Origin: Streptomyces malachitofuscus
Lineage (GTDB): Bacteria > Actinomycetota > Actinomycetes > Streptomycetales > Streptomycetaceae
Assembly: GCF_014650055.1 (NCBI RefSeq)
Contig: NZ_BMUF01000011.1
Span: forward strand, 124,001-188,000
Direction: 5' to 3'
Length of the DNA: 64,000 nt
The notes below the pieces were generated by a model. That model saw only the letters and a list, made by a program, of their open reading frames with translations, ran no database searches and was not told the DNA's origin. The stretch's first letter is position 1, and each line of letters opens with the position of its first letter. Both the position numbers and the translations under genes were made by a program. Positions 34,995-48,300 of the stretch are shown piece after piece.

Positions 34995-35414
34995 TCAGGC
35001 CTCGGTCGACGCGGACTCGGCGGCGGCCTCGTCCTTCTTCTCAGCCTTCTTCTTCTGGGTGATCGCCTCACCCTTGCCCTCGTCGTCGCCGCCGAGCGCC
35101 TCGAACGACGGACGGGCGGGCTTCTCGGCCTGCTGAAGCAGCGGGGCGGGAGCGGGCTCGCCCTTGAACTTCTGCCAGTCGCCGGTCTTCTTCAGGATGG
35201 CGAGCACGGGCTCGGTCGGCTGGGCGCCGACACCGAGCCAGTACGCCACGCGCTCGGCGTCGACCTCGATCACCGACGGGTTGTACGTCGGGTGGTACTT
35301 GCCGATCTCCTCGATGGCCCGGCCGTCACGGCGGGTACGGGAGTCGGCGACGACGATGCGGTAGTGAGGCGAACGGATCTTGCCCAGACGCTTCAGCTTG
35401 ATCTTGACTGCCAC
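34995..35414 (-). CDS. rpsP: 30S ribosomal protein S16
   Basis: S16 is an assembly protein of the small subunit. The product is 139 residues. The core begins [20 protein letters not shown] and contains [16 protein letters not shown] and [16 protein letters not shown] charged Lys/Glu/Ala-rich C-terminal extension of about 50 residues is usual in Streptomyces. The GTG at 35414 follows AGGAGAA. It heads the rpsP-khpA-rimM-trmD-rplS run. Confidence 0.97.
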   Translation of the reverse strand: MAVKIKLKRLGKIRSPHYRIVVADSRTRRDGRAIEEIGKYHPTYNPSVIEVDAERVAYWLGVGAQPTEPVLAILKKTGDWQKFKGEPAPAPLLQQAEKPARPSFEALGGDDEGKGEAITQKKKAEKKDEAAAESASTEA

Positions 35415-35669
35415 GGGAGTGGGTTCTCCTGGATTTGACGTGGTTGGGCACGGCGGGACGCCGCGTGGGGTTGCGGTACCCGAGTGCCCGATGGACGCGT
35501 CAGCCGGAGGAGAGAGGGGTCCTGTGCGGCTGTCGAGTACAGCTGACCATTCTGCCACACCCCACGGGGCGCGGATGCCGCGGGGCGTCCGGAAGCGGGC
35601 ACGCCTCCGCGGCACCCGGCGTTGCGGTGAAACCACGGCGGGTGCACGGCCCGGACGAAGCGGCCGAGC

Positions 35670-35698
35670 CGACCCGGCACCCACGAGGTGCCGGGTCG
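35670..35698 (-). terminator. Terminator after the SprT-like gene
   Basis: A perfect 11-bp stem CGACCCGGCAC/GTGCCGGGTCG with a 7-base loop directly follows the SprT-like stop on the minus strand and isolates rpsP from it. Confidence 0.8.
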
Positions 35699-36295
35699 TC
35701 AGCTCGCTGCCGCCACTTCCGGGATCTGGAAGGGCTTGCCGCAGCCGCCGCAGACGATGGGGGCCTGGGCCAGGACCGAGGGGACGACGCGGACGTTGCG
35801 GCCGCAGTCGCAGACGGCCTTGACGCGCACCCCGCCCCCGGAGGAGCCGTGCCGGGCGGCCGGCCCGCGGAAGCTGCGGGCGGTGTCGCCCGCGGTCGCC
35901 GCGGTGTGGGCCTTCAGGGCGCGATGGAGGCGTTCCGTCGTCGGACGGTAACGCCGCTTCGCCTCGGGAGTGAGCGTGACCAGCGAGAAACCGCTGCTGG
36001 GGTGCGGCTCCTCGGGGTGGTCCAGGCCCAGCTCCTCGGCGATCGCGAGGAATCTGCGGTTGTGGTAGCGGCCGGCGCGGGATGTGTCGCGTACGCCGCG
36101 TGCTGCGGCGACGCCGTGGACTGCCTCGTGCAGCAGTCGTTCGAAGGAGAGTTCGTGACCGCACGCGGACGACGACTCCCCGATCAGGGACTCGGGCGCG
36201 GCAAGATCGGGCAGTTCGGGGTGGTACCGCTGAATGTCGGCCCACGCCTGTGCCAGCTCTGCGGCGAGAACAGGTGGTGTCTGTGTCGTGCTCAC
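35699..36295 (-). CDS. SprT-like zinc metalloprotease-fold protein
   Basis: This protein of about 198 residues has the zinc-peptidase motif HEAVH (in [14 protein letters not shown]) and a C-terminal zinc ribbon CDCGRN...CGGCGKPF. That architecture is SprT/SPRTN-like, although the substrate is unknown. The GTG at 36295 is the likely start; no good Shine-Dalgarno is seen, so it may be leaderless. ATG-type starts upstream to 36358 exist but reach into AT-richer, less coding-like sequence. A terminator hairpin sits directly after the stop. Confidence 0.85.
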   Translation of the reverse strand: MSTTQTPPVLAAELAQAWADIQRYHPELPDLAAPESLIGESSSACGHELSFERLLHEAVHGVAAARGVRDTSRAGRYHNRRFLAIAEELGLDHPEEPHPSSGFSLVTLTPEAKRRYRPTTERLHRALKAHTAATAGDTARSFRGPAARHGSSGGGVRVKAVCDCGRNVRVVPSVLAQAPIVCGGCGKPFQIPEVAAAS

Positions 36296-36932
36296 GTAAT
36301 GACAACGAGCCGGGATGCCTCTGTGTTCCGATTCCGGGGCATCCCAAATAATTTGCACGTACCCGTCAGTTGCCGCTGATGCGTCCTGACGAGGGCGGGT
36401 GCGCTGATCTGCGGAGAAGCCTCGCAGCTCGTCTCAAGGTGGTGCGTAGGCTGACGTACGCCCACCCGTCTCCCACCGCCACCCTCATAGGAAGCCCTCC
36501 CGGGCCGCCCCCCATTTCCGCGTGTAAGCGGTCTCTGTGCGCCGGTGTACGTGAGCTCCCCAGGTGCGCAAGAGGTGTTTCGGCCGCTCTCGTGGTGACA
36601 CGGCCCGACCGGCCCACCGCGGGCGCCACGACCGTGACGTTACCGCGTCCCCCACCGGCCGCTCGCACCACCCCACCCCCACGGCCGAGACCCCCGCGCC
36701 CTGGCCGGAACCGGTCCCAGGATGCCTTCACCATGGCCGACCGCACGGCCCCGGATTACCGGAATGTGAATTCTTGCCACTGGCACGAGCAACTACCAAG
36801 CCGCGGCCTCATTCCACTGGACGACACGTCGAGGGCGGAGTTTCCTGGCATACGGGGGGTGTGCGGGCGCACTGCACGGGGGCCAGGGAATCGGGCACTG
36901 CGGCAACTCTCGGCTGATTGGGGCGCTTACCT
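36296..36932. other. Intergenic region, divergent promoters
   Basis: The 637 bp lie between the minus-strand SprT-like gene and the plus-strand methyltransferase. Open frames exist but are Pro/Arg-rich, lack ribosome-binding sites and look like shadows. The last 200 bp are less GC-rich, as expected of a promoter region; TTGCCA at about 36774 could be a -35 box. I see no RNA gene or repeat. Confidence 0.5.
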
Positions 36933-37787
36933 ATGACACCTACGCTCGTGCGGCAGCACCTGCCTCACGCGGGGGCCGCCCCCCGCGTGGACCTGCGTGC
37001 ACGCGCGCGTGACTGGTCCGAGATCCAGGAGCGGATGCTCGTACCGCTCTACGAGGCGGTCTACGAGCGACTGGACGTCGGTCCCACGACACGGCTGCTC
37101 GGCCTCGGCTGCGGCTCCGGACTGGCCCTGCTGATGGCGGCCTCGCGCGGTGCCACGATCACCGGTGTCGACACCTCCGCCGACCGGCTGGCCCTCGCGC
37201 GGGAACGGCTGCTGCCCGAGGAGCGGGAACCGTACGCGCGTACCGGCACCAGGATCGTGCAGGGCTCGCCGGCGGACACGGCCCGCGCGGACGCGGCCGC
37301 GTACACCGTGGTGACCGCGTTCGAGCCGATCGGCTGTCTCGCGGGCGACGCGGAGGGGCTGGGCGAGCTGCTCGCCGAGGCGGTGCCGCTCGCCGGGCGC
37401 GGAGCGGCCGTGGTGCTGGCCGGCTGGGGCCCGCCGGAGCGGTGCGCCACCGCGTCGGTGCTGCGGGTGGCCGCCAAGCTCGCGGAGCCGCTGCGCGGGG
37501 CGGGCACCTGGCGCCCCGCCGACCGCGACGACCTGGAGCAGGTCGCCGAGCGGGCGGGACTGCGGCCGGACGGATCCGGACGGGTGGCCTGCCCGTTCGG
37601 CTACGCCGACGCCGACAGCGCGGTGCGGGGCCTGCGGTCGACCGGGCTGTTCGACCCGGCGATCAGGGCGACGGACCAGGTGCAGGTCGACAAGGAGCTG
37701 ACGGAAGCCGTGCATCCCTACCAGCGGCCGGACGGGACCGTGTGGATGCCCAACGTGTTCCGGTACCTCGTCGCGCGCACCCCCTGA
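36933..37787 (+). CDS. SAM-dependent methyltransferase
   Basis: This 284-residue class I methyltransferase has motif I LLGLGCGSGLALLMAA near 52-67, the acidic end of strand 2 in ITGVDTSADRLAL, and a later TVVTAFEPIGCLAGD. The substrate is unknown. The ATG at 36933 lacks a clear Shine-Dalgarno and is preceded by TTACCT, so the transcript may be leaderless. It is convergent with ffh across a strong hairpin. Confidence 0.85.
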   Translation: MTPTLVRQHLPHAGAAPRVDLRARARDWSEIQERMLVPLYEAVYERLDVGPTTRLLGLGCGSGLALLMAASRGATITGVDTSADRLALARERLLPEEREPYARTGTRIVQGSPADTARADAAAYTVVTAFEPIGCLAGDAEGLGELLAEAVPLAGRGAAVVLAGWGPPERCATASVLRVAAKLAEPLRGAGTWRPADRDDLEQVAERAGLRPDGSGRVACPFGYADADSAVRGLRSTGLFDPAIRATDQVQVDKELTEAVHPYQRPDGTVWMPNVFRYLVARTP

Positions 37788-37794
37788 GACACGC

Positions 37795-37830
37795 CACCGG
37801 GGCGCCCCTCCGTGGAGGGACGCCCCGGTG
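37795..37830. terminator. Bidirectional terminator between methyltransferase and ffh
   Basis: CACCGGGGCG (from 37795) pairs with CGCCCCGGTG (to 37830), and the inner CCCTCC/GAGGG continues the stem, with a short loop. It serves both convergent genes. Confidence 0.8.
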
Positions 37831-37856
37831 TCACGCCGGCGAGGGCCTCAGCCCTC

Positions 37857-39407
37857 TCAGCCCATGAACTTCTTGAACTCGTCGGGCAGCTCGAAGTCCT
37901 TGCCGCCCTGCTGCGGCAGGCCGAAGGCACTGCCGCCCTCCGCGGCGGCGGCACGGCGCGCGGCCTCCTCCTGCTCCTGCTGCTTGCGCTTCATCGGGTT
38001 GCCGGAGCGCTGCTTGCCCTTGGCCTGCTTCTGCTTCTTCTTCTGCCGGCCCGGACCGCCGCCCATGCCCGGCATCCCGGGCATCCCCGGCATGCCGCCG
38101 CCCTGAGCCATGCGGGACATCATCTTCCGCGCCTCGAAGAACCGCTCGACCAGGTTCTTCACCGCACTGACCTCGACGCCGGAGCCCTTGGCGATACGGG
38201 CACGGCGCGAGCCGTTGATGATCGTCGGCTCCTGGCGCTCGGCCGGGGTCATCGACTTGATGATCGCGGCGGTGCGGTCGACGTCCCGCTCGTCGAGGTT
38301 GTTGATCTGGTCCTTGATCTGCCCCATGCCGGGCAGCATCCCGAGCAGCTTGCTGATGCTGCCCATCTTCCGGACCTGCTCCATCTGGGCGAGGAAGTCG
38401 TCCAGGGTGAAGTCCTGGCCCTTCTTCGACGCCAGCTTGGAGGCCATCTTCTCGGCCTCTTCCTGGCTGAACGTCTTCTCCGCCTGCTCGATCAGGGTGA
38501 GCAGGTCACCCATGTCGAGGATGCGGGAGGCCATCCGGTCCGGGTGGAAGGCGTCGAAGTCGTCCAGCTTCTCGCCGTTGGAGGCGAACATGATCGGCTT
38601 GCCGGTGATCTGCCGGATCGACAGGGCCGCACCGCCGCGCGCGTCACCGTCGAGCTTGGAGAGCACCACGCCGTCGAAGCCGACGCCGTCGCGGAAGGCC
38701 TCGGCGGTGTTGACCGCGTCCTGACCGATCATCGCGTCGACGACGAAGAGGATCTCGTCGGGTGAGACCGCGTCCCGGATGTCCGCGGCCTGCTGCATCA
38801 TCTCCTGGTCGATGCCCAGGCGGCCGGCGGTGTCGACGATCACGATGTCGTGCACCTTGGTCCGCGCGAACTCGATGGAGTCCTTGGCGACCTTCACCGG
38901 GTCGCCCACGCCGTTGCCCGGCTCGGGAGCGTAGACGGCCACGCCCGCGCGCTCGGCGACGACGCTCAGCTGGTTGACGGCGTTGGGGCGCTGGAGGTCG
39001 GCGGCGACGAGCACCGGCGAGTGCCCCTGCTCCTTCAGCCAGCGGCCGAGCTTGCCCGCGAGGGTGGTCTTACCGGCACCCTGCAGACCGGCCAGCATGA
39101 TCACGGTGGGGGGCTGCTTGGCGAAGCGCAGCCGGCGGGTCTCGCCGCCCAGGATCGTGACGAGCTCGTCGTTCACGATCTTGAGGACCTGCTGGGCGGG
39201 GTTCAGCGCCTTGGAGACCTCGGCGCCGAGGGCACGCTCCTTGACGTTCTTGATGAACGTACGGACGACCGGCAGGGCCACGTCCGCTTCGAGCAGGGCG
39301 ATGCGGATCTCACGCGCCGTGGCGTCGATGTCCGCTTCGCTCAAGCGCCCCTTGCCGCGCAAGTTCTTGAAGGTCGCTGAAAGGCGATCGGAAAGAGTAT
39401 CGAACAC
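37857..39407 (-). CDS. ffh: Signal recognition particle GTPase Ffh
   Basis: Ffh binds signal sequences on the ribosome and docks with FtsY for membrane targeting. The 516-residue protein has an N domain, a G domain with GLQGAGKTTLAGKL near 108 and DTAGRLGIDQEMM near 190, and a Met-rich M domain. Its C-terminal end is lengthened by a GMPGMPGMPGMGGGPG repeat and a Lys/Gln-rich tail, typical of Streptomyces. The GTG at 39407 begins VFDTLSDRLSATFKNLRGKG. Confidence 0.97.
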   Translation of the reverse strand: MFDTLSDRLSATFKNLRGKGRLSEADIDATAREIRIALLEADVALPVVRTFIKNVKERALGAEVSKALNPAQQVLKIVNDELVTILGGETRRLRFAKQPPTVIMLAGLQGAGKTTLAGKLGRWLKEQGHSPVLVAADLQRPNAVNQLSVVAERAGVAVYAPEPGNGVGDPVKVAKDSIEFARTKVHDIVIVDTAGRLGIDQEMMQQAADIRDAVSPDEILFVVDAMIGQDAVNTAEAFRDGVGFDGVVLSKLDGDARGGAALSIRQITGKPIMFASNGEKLDDFDAFHPDRMASRILDMGDLLTLIEQAEKTFSQEEAEKMASKLASKKGQDFTLDDFLAQMEQVRKMGSISKLLGMLPGMGQIKDQINNLDERDVDRTAAIIKSMTPAERQEPTIINGSRRARIAKGSGVEVSAVKNLVERFFEARKMMSRMAQGGGMPGMPGMPGMGGGPGRQKKKQKQAKGKQRSGNPMKRKQQEQEEAARRAAAAEGGSAFGLPQQGGKDFELPDEFKKFMG

Positions 39408-39490
39408 GGCTGCGTCGGTCCTCGGAGTCGGAGACAGGCTGGGGAATCGCCCTCCAGGGTATCCCGGCGCGAGGGGACGCCGGAGTGTCC

Positions 39491-41932
39491 TCACCCACGT
39501 AGCGTCTCCTCCAGTTTGCGGGCCACCGCCACGGCCTCCTCGGAGGGCAGCGGGGCGCCCTCGGCGCCGGTGACGTAGAAGGCGTCGACGGCGTTGGCGC
39601 CCAGGGTGCTCGCGTGGGCGCTGCGCACCCGGACGGCCGCGTCCTCCAGGGCGCGGCCGATGCGGAACAGCAGCCCGGGGGCGTCCTGGGCACGGACCTC
39701 GATCACCGTGGCGTGCCGGGAGGCAGCCGGGGCGACCGTCACGCGGGGCGGGGGTGCCACCACGCCGCGCCGCCTCGGGTACGCGGCGTCGCGTTCGCTG
39801 AGGCGGCTCGCGATGTCGAGGCTGCCGTCCAGGGCGCGTACGAGGTCGGCGCGGAGCCGGGCGGCCTGGGGCAGGGAGCCGTACTCGGCGGCGACCCGCC
39901 AGTCCAGCAGCAGCACGGAGCCGTCGACTCCGTCGGGCAGGTCCAGGGCCCGCAGCTCGGCGGTCCGCACGGTCAGCCGGTGCACGGCGAGCACACCGGC
40001 CACCGCGGGCAGCACGCCCGCCTGGTCCGGTACGGCGATGAGCAGCTCCACGCCCAGCGGTTCGGGGTCGCCGGAGGGCTCGGCGGGCGGTGCGGTCTGG
40101 GCCCGCAGGGACAGCACGGGCGCGCCCGTGGCGACGGCCTCGAGCGCGAGCCGCTCGTGTTCCGCGGTGGGCGCGGCCTCGGCGGGGTCGGCCGGGACCT
40201 CCCCGGACAGCACGGCGGAGACCCGCTCGACCAGGTCGGCGACGAGCGAGGCGCGCCAGGACGACCAGGCGGCGGGCCCGGTGGCGAGGGCGTCCGCCTC
40301 GGTGAGGGCGTGCAGGAGTTCGAGGGTGCCCTGGGTACCGACGGCCTCCGCCACCGCGCGCACCGTGGCGGGGTCCTCCAGGTCGCGCCGGGTGGCGGTC
40401 TCGACGAGCAGGAGGTGATGGCGGACGAGGGCGGCGATCACGGTGACGTCCTGGTGATCGAAGCCGATGCGGGCGGCCACGTCCTTGGCGATGACCTCTC
40501 CGGCCACCGAGTGGTCGCCGGGCCAGCCCTTGCCGATGTCGTGCAGCAGCGCGGCGACCAGCAGCAGGTCGGGCCGGTGCACGCGTCGGGTGAACTCGGA
40601 GGCACGCACGGCGGTCTCGATGAGGTGCCGGTCCACGGTCCACAGGTGGACGGCGTTGCGCTGGGGGCGGCAGCGGACCCGTTCCCAGTCCGGCAGCAGG
40701 CTGTTGACCAGGCCTTCCGCCTCCAGCGCCTCCCAGACCTGCACCGTGGGCCGGCCCGAGCCCAGCAGGGTCACGAGCTGTTCCCGTGCCTCGGCGGGCC
40801 AGGGCGTGGGCAGCGGGCGCGCGCCGGTGGCCATGCGCCGTACGGCGTGCAGGGAGAGCGGGAGCCCGGCCTGTGCGGCGGCGGCCGCGGCGCGCAGGGG
40901 GAGCACAGGGTCGCGTTCGGGGCGTGCGGCGCGGGCGAGTACCACCTCGCCGTCGTGTTCCACGACCCCTTCGGCCAGCGGGGAGCGCTCGGGTGCCGAT
41001 TTTCCGCCGCCCAGCATGGCGCGCAGCCGGGGCCGCACCGCGCGGGAGCGCAGGACGCGTCCCACCTCGCGCCAGGTCACGTCACCGGCGTAGGCGATGA
41101 CCCGCGCGGCCTCGTAGACCTGCCGCAGCAGCGCGTCCGCGTCGAGCAGGCCGAGCTCGGCCGCGACCTGGTCCTGCTCCTGGAGGGCCAGGCGATCGGT
41201 GGCGCGGCCGGTCGCCAGGTGCAGGGCGTCCCGTACGTCGAGGAGGCGGCGGCGGGCTTCGGTGAGACCCTCGCGCGGGGCGTCGGCGAGCCAGGAAGCG
41301 GCCACCGCGCGCAGGGCGGTGACGTCGCGCAGTCCGCCGCGGGCCTCCTTGAGGTCGGGTTCCAGGAGGTACTGCAGCTCGCCGTGCCGTTCGGCGCGTT
41401 CCTCGCTCAGCTCCCGCAACGCGGGGAGGCGTTTGGGCGCCTGGTTGCGCCAGTCGGCGAGCACCGCCGTGCGTAGGGCGGTGGTGAGGCCGAGGTCGCC
41501 GGCGATGTGCCGGGCGTCCAGCAGTCCGAGCTGGACCTTGAGGTCCTCCCCCGCCGTCCTGCGGGCCTCGGCCGGGGTGCGGACGGAGTGGTCGAGGGCG
41601 AGGCCCAGGTCCCAGACGGGGTACCAGAGGCGGTCCGCGAGTGCGGCGACCGCCTCGGGGTCGCCGCCGTCGTGCAGCAGGAGCAGGTCGAGGTCGCTGC
41701 GCGGGGAGAGTTCCGCGCGCCCGTAGCCGCCCACGGCGACCAGGGACACTCCGCGCGCCCCCTGGCTGCCGGCGGCGAAGAGCCCGCTGAGCCACTGGTC
41801 CGTGAGCTCCGCCAGGGCGGCACGGCGCGGCGGCCCGGACCGCGCCTTCTCGTTGAGAAGGTGCAGCCGGGCCGCCGCGTAGCCGCTGGGTCCCGAGTCC
41901 TCTGCCTCGTTGTGCATGTCCGTCCCCGTCAC
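39491..41932 (-). CDS. glnD: PII nucleotidyltransferase GlnD
   Basis: GlnD modifies the PII protein GlnK according to nitrogen state; in Streptomyces it adenylylates rather than uridylylates (recalled). The 813-residue protein has a nucleotidyltransferase site VAVGGYGRAELSPRSDLDLL near 80, a PII-UTase helical part and an HD domain (LLHDIGKGWPGDHS near 470). Two C-terminal ACT domains sense glutamine (VPDQAGVLPAVAGVL, AQDAPGLLFRIGRAL). The GTG at 41932 has AGGAG seven bases upstream; ATG 41917 is the alternative. It lies 29 bases after glnK. Confidence 0.95.
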   Translation of the reverse strand: MTGTDMHNEAEDSGPSGYAAARLHLLNEKARSGPPRRAALAELTDQWLSGLFAAGSQGARGVSLVAVGGYGRAELSPRSDLDLLLLHDGGDPEAVAALADRLWYPVWDLGLALDHSVRTPAEARRTAGEDLKVQLGLLDARHIAGDLGLTTALRTAVLADWRNQAPKRLPALRELSEERAERHGELQYLLEPDLKEARGGLRDVTALRAVAASWLADAPREGLTEARRRLLDVRDALHLATGRATDRLALQEQDQVAAELGLLDADALLRQVYEAARVIAYAGDVTWREVGRVLRSRAVRPRLRAMLGGGKSAPERSPLAEGVVEHDGEVVLARAARPERDPVLPLRAAAAAAQAGLPLSLHAVRRMATGARPLPTPWPAEAREQLVTLLGSGRPTVQVWEALEAEGLVNSLLPDWERVRCRPQRNAVHLWTVDRHLIETAVRASEFTRRVHRPDLLLVAALLHDIGKGWPGDHSVAGEVIAKDVAARIGFDHQDVTVIAALVRHHLLLVETATRRDLEDPATVRAVAEAVGTQGTLELLHALTEADALATGPAAWSSWRASLVADLVERVSAVLSGEVPADPAEAAPTAEHERLALEAVATGAPVLSLRAQTAPPAEPSGDPEPLGVELLIAVPDQAGVLPAVAGVLAVHRLTVRTAELRALDLPDGVDGSVLLLDWRVAAEYGSLPQAARLRADLVRALDGSLDIASRLSERDAAYPRRRGVVAPPPRVTVAPAASRHATVIEVRAQDAPGLLFRIGRALEDAAVRVRSAHASTLGANAVDAFYVTGAEGAPLPSEEAVAVARKLEETLRG

Positions 41933-41961
41933 CCGGCGGCTCCTGTTCCGTCCGTCTGCTG

Positions 41962-45925
<3,964 letters not shown>

Positions 45926-46591
45926 ATGGGCTTCACGATCGGTATCAGTCGGGGCATCCGCGACATCCGGTCCGGGTCGCGTCGCCGGAGCCGCTCGTCG
46001 GACGGCACCGTCGCGGCGGAGTACACCGGGCTGTGGGGCTGGGACGTGGTGCCGGGTGTCCGGGCCGCCGCCGGCACCTGCTCCTGCGGACTCGCCGACT
46101 GCCGGGCACCGGGCGCCCATCCGCTCGGCCACGCGCCGGTGATCCGTGCCGGGGCGCCCCTGGACGAGGTCACCGCGGTCTGGTCCGAGTATCCGGGTGC
46201 CTCGCTGATGCTGCCGGTGGGGCGGGCGTTCGACGTGATCGAGGTCGCCGAGCCGGCCGGGCGTCACGCCCTGGCCCGGCTGGAGCGCATGGGCCTGCCG
46301 GTCGGCCCGGTCGCCGCCACCCCGGACGGCCGGGCGCACTTCTTCGTGGCCCCCGGTGCCGCCGAGGCCCTGCCCGATCTGCTCTACCGCATGGGCTGGG
46401 ACGACCCGGCCGCCCTGGACGTACGCGGCCTCGGCCCCGGTGCGTACATCACGGCGCCGCCCTCCGACCGGGGCGGGCTCGGCCCCGTGCGCTGGCTGCG
46501 CTCCCCCGCCCTGGACTCGGCGTCCCGCCCCCCGGAGGCCCGCCTGCTGCTGGGCACGCTGGCGTACGTGGCCCACCGGTCGACAACGTAA
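45926..46591 (+). CDS. Prim-Pol (bifunctional primase/polymerase)-like protein, possibly inactive
   Basis: This 221-residue protein resembles the N-terminal domain of bifunctional primase/polymerases. GLWGWDVVPGVRAAAGTCSCG opens the domain, DCRAPGAHPLGH follows, and VWSEYPGASLMLPVGRAFDV leads to the strand that normally carries the catalytic aspartates. Here that strand reads FDVIEVAEPAG, lacking the usual DxD-type pair, so catalysis is doubtful. TTGGAGGGGG precedes the ATG. The gene is conserved between nsdA and ftsY in Streptomyces (recalled); its role is unknown. Confidence 0.75.
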   Translation: MGFTIGISRGIRDIRSGSRRRSRSSDGTVAAEYTGLWGWDVVPGVRAAAGTCSCGLADCRAPGAHPLGHAPVIRAGAPLDEVTAVWSEYPGASLMLPVGRAFDVIEVAEPAGRHALARLERMGLPVGPVAATPDGRAHFFVAPGAAEALPDLLYRMGWDDPAALDVRGLGPGAYITAPPSDRGGLGPVRWLRSPALDSASRPPEARLLLGTLAYVAHRSTT

Positions 46592-46898
46592 CCGGCAGAG
46601 CTCCCGCTCCCGCCGTCGCGGGCAGTCATGCCTCCCCAGTCCCTCAAGGGCGGCCCGTGAGGTACCCCCAGGGCGATGGGGGTCCGGGCCGGGCCGGGCG
46701 TATTCGCGCAGCCCGGCGCTCGCGGGGTGCCGTCGCGCTCACCCGTGCCGCCCTGCGGCACGATTGCCCGCGGAACGCGGCAGCCGCCGGGGCACGCCGG
46801 GGGCCAACCCGCCTCCGGACACAGCGAAGCGCCCGTCCCCCGGACGTACCGGGTGGGCCGGGCGCTTCCTCGCGTCTGCGGATCGTTGAAGGGGGACG
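46592..46898. other. Intergenic region between convergent Prim-Pol gene and ftsY
   Basis: These 307 bp contain one clear structure, a 10-bp stem GAAGCGCCCG/CGGGCGCTTC (46826-46835 with 46859-46868) that should terminate ftsY and perhaps the plus-strand gene. Nothing else is supported. Confidence 0.65.
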
Positions 46899-48101
46899 TC
46901 ACTCCCCGATGAGCGCGTCCACGAACGCCTCCGGCTCGAACGGCGCCAGATCGTCCGCGCCCTCGCCGAGCCCGATCAGCTTGACCGGCACGCCCAGCTC
47001 ACGCTGGACGGCGATCACGATGCCGCCCTTGGCCGTGCCGTCCAGCTTGGTGAGCACGATGCCGGTGATGTCCACGACCTCGGCGAAGACCCGGGCCTGC
47101 ACCAGGCCGTTCTGACCGGTGGTGGCGTCGAGCACGAGCAGCACCTCGTCCAGCGGGGCCTGCTTCTCCACGACGCGCTTGACCTTGCCGAGCTCGTCCA
47201 TGAGCCCGGTCTTGGTGTGCAGCCGGCCGGCGGTGTCGATGAGCACCGCGTCGGCCGCCATGTCCTTGCCCTCCTTGACCGCGTCGAACGCGACCGAGGC
47301 CGGGTCACCGCCCTCGGGGCCACGGACGGTGTGGGCGCCGACCCGCTCGGCCCAGGTCTGGAGCTGGTCGGCGGCGGCGGCACGGAAGGTGTCGGCGGCG
47401 CCGAGGACGACGGTATTGCCGTCGGCGACCAGGACGCGGGCGAGCTTGCCGGTGGTGGTGGTCTTTCCGGTGCCGTTGACACCCACGACCATCACGATGC
47501 CGGGGCCGCCGGCCTCGTTCTCGGTGTGCACGGTGCGGTCCATGTCGGGACCGACCAGGGTGACCAGCTCCTCACGGAGCAGTCCGCGCAGTTCCTCGGG
47601 GGTGCGGGTGCCGAGCACCTTCACGCGCTCGCGCAGCCGCTCGACGAGTTCCTGGGTGGGCTGCACACCGACGTCCGCGGTGAGCAGGGTGTCCTCGATC
47701 TCCTCCCAGGTGTCCTCGTCGAGGTGCTCGCGGGACAGCAGGGTGAGCAGGCCCTTGCCCAGGGCGTTCTGCGAACGGGAGAGACGGGCGCGCAGCCGGA
47801 CCAGCCGGCCGGCGGTGGGCTCCGGGATCTCGATCTCGGGCGCCTCGGCGGCCGGCGGTTCCTCGATGACGACGGGACCGGCGCCCGCCGGAAGATCAAC
47901 CTCCTCGATGGTGCGCCGCGGTTCCTCCCGCGGCGTCTCGGCCTCTTCGCCGACGTGCGGCTCGGCCGGAGGGGCGGTGATGTCGGGCGCGGCGGGCGGC
48001 GGCGGGGGCAGCGGCTTCTTGCGCCGGCTGCCGACGATGAGCCCGCCGAGCGCGCCGAGCACGACCACGGCGATGACTACAGCAAGGATGACGATGTCCA
48101 T
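46899..48101 (-). CDS. ftsY: Signal recognition particle receptor FtsY
   Basis: FtsY is the membrane-associated receptor GTPase for SRP. The 400-residue protein begins with one membrane helix (MDIVILAVVIAVVVLGALGG), then an acidic/Pro-rich A region (about 35-110). The NG domain has GVNGTGKTTTTGKLA near 205, DTAGRLHTKTGLMDEL near 290 and TKLDGTAKGGIV near 345. The ATG at 48101 is preferred because it places the helix first; 48122 would add seven residues. Confidence 0.96.
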   Translation of the reverse strand: MDIVILAVVIAVVVLGALGGLIVGSRRKKPLPPPPPAAPDITAPPAEPHVGEEAETPREEPRRTIEEVDLPAGAGPVVIEEPPAAEAPEIEIPEPTAGRLVRLRARLSRSQNALGKGLLTLLSREHLDEDTWEEIEDTLLTADVGVQPTQELVERLRERVKVLGTRTPEELRGLLREELVTLVGPDMDRTVHTENEAGGPGIVMVVGVNGTGKTTTTGKLARVLVADGNTVVLGAADTFRAAAADQLQTWAERVGAHTVRGPEGGDPASVAFDAVKEGKDMAADAVLIDTAGRLHTKTGLMDELGKVKRVVEKQAPLDEVLLVLDATTGQNGLVQARVFAEVVDITGIVLTKLDGTAKGGIVIAVQRELGVPVKLIGLGEGADDLAPFEPEAFVDALIGE

Positions 48102-48194
48102 AACGCGTCCAGTATCGGCCATGGGTACCCCGGTCGCCCCGATCGTGGCCCGCGCCGGTCGGTGCGTGCCGCGTGCCGCCCGGGGGCGGACGTG

Positions 48195-48233
48195 CCGCCG
48201 CCCCGGCTCGGACGGACCGGGCCGGGGCGGCGG
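48195..48233 (-). terminator. Terminator of the sugar permease gene
   Basis: CCGCCGCCCCGGC (48195-48207) pairs perfectly with GCCGGGGCGGCGG (48221-48233). The hairpin lies between the permease stop and ftsY, both on the minus strand. Confidence 0.75.
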
Positions 48234-48300
48234 GTGGGGGTTGCGGGGAGAGGGACAGCGGGGACTTGAGCCCGTCTCCCCGGGCTTCGCGGGCTGCTGG

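Noticed and set aside
35435-36379. 314-codon plus-strand frame across the SprT-like gene and its flanks
   Set aside because: It crosses a strong terminator hairpin and is antisense to HExxH and zinc-ribbon motifs; no ribosome-binding site.
36370-36936. Open frames in the gap before the methyltransferase gene
   Set aside because: They are Pro/Arg-rich, with no ribosome-binding site and overlapping frames of equal length; more likely promoter DNA.
38050-38110. MPG-coding tandem repeat in ffh as a CRISPR or satellite array
   Set aside because: It is a short in-frame coding repeat in the ffh tail, without spacers.
39594-41476. Long plus-strand open frames opposite glnD
   Set aside because: They have shadow composition; glnD has nucleotidyltransferase, HD and ACT motifs in its frame.
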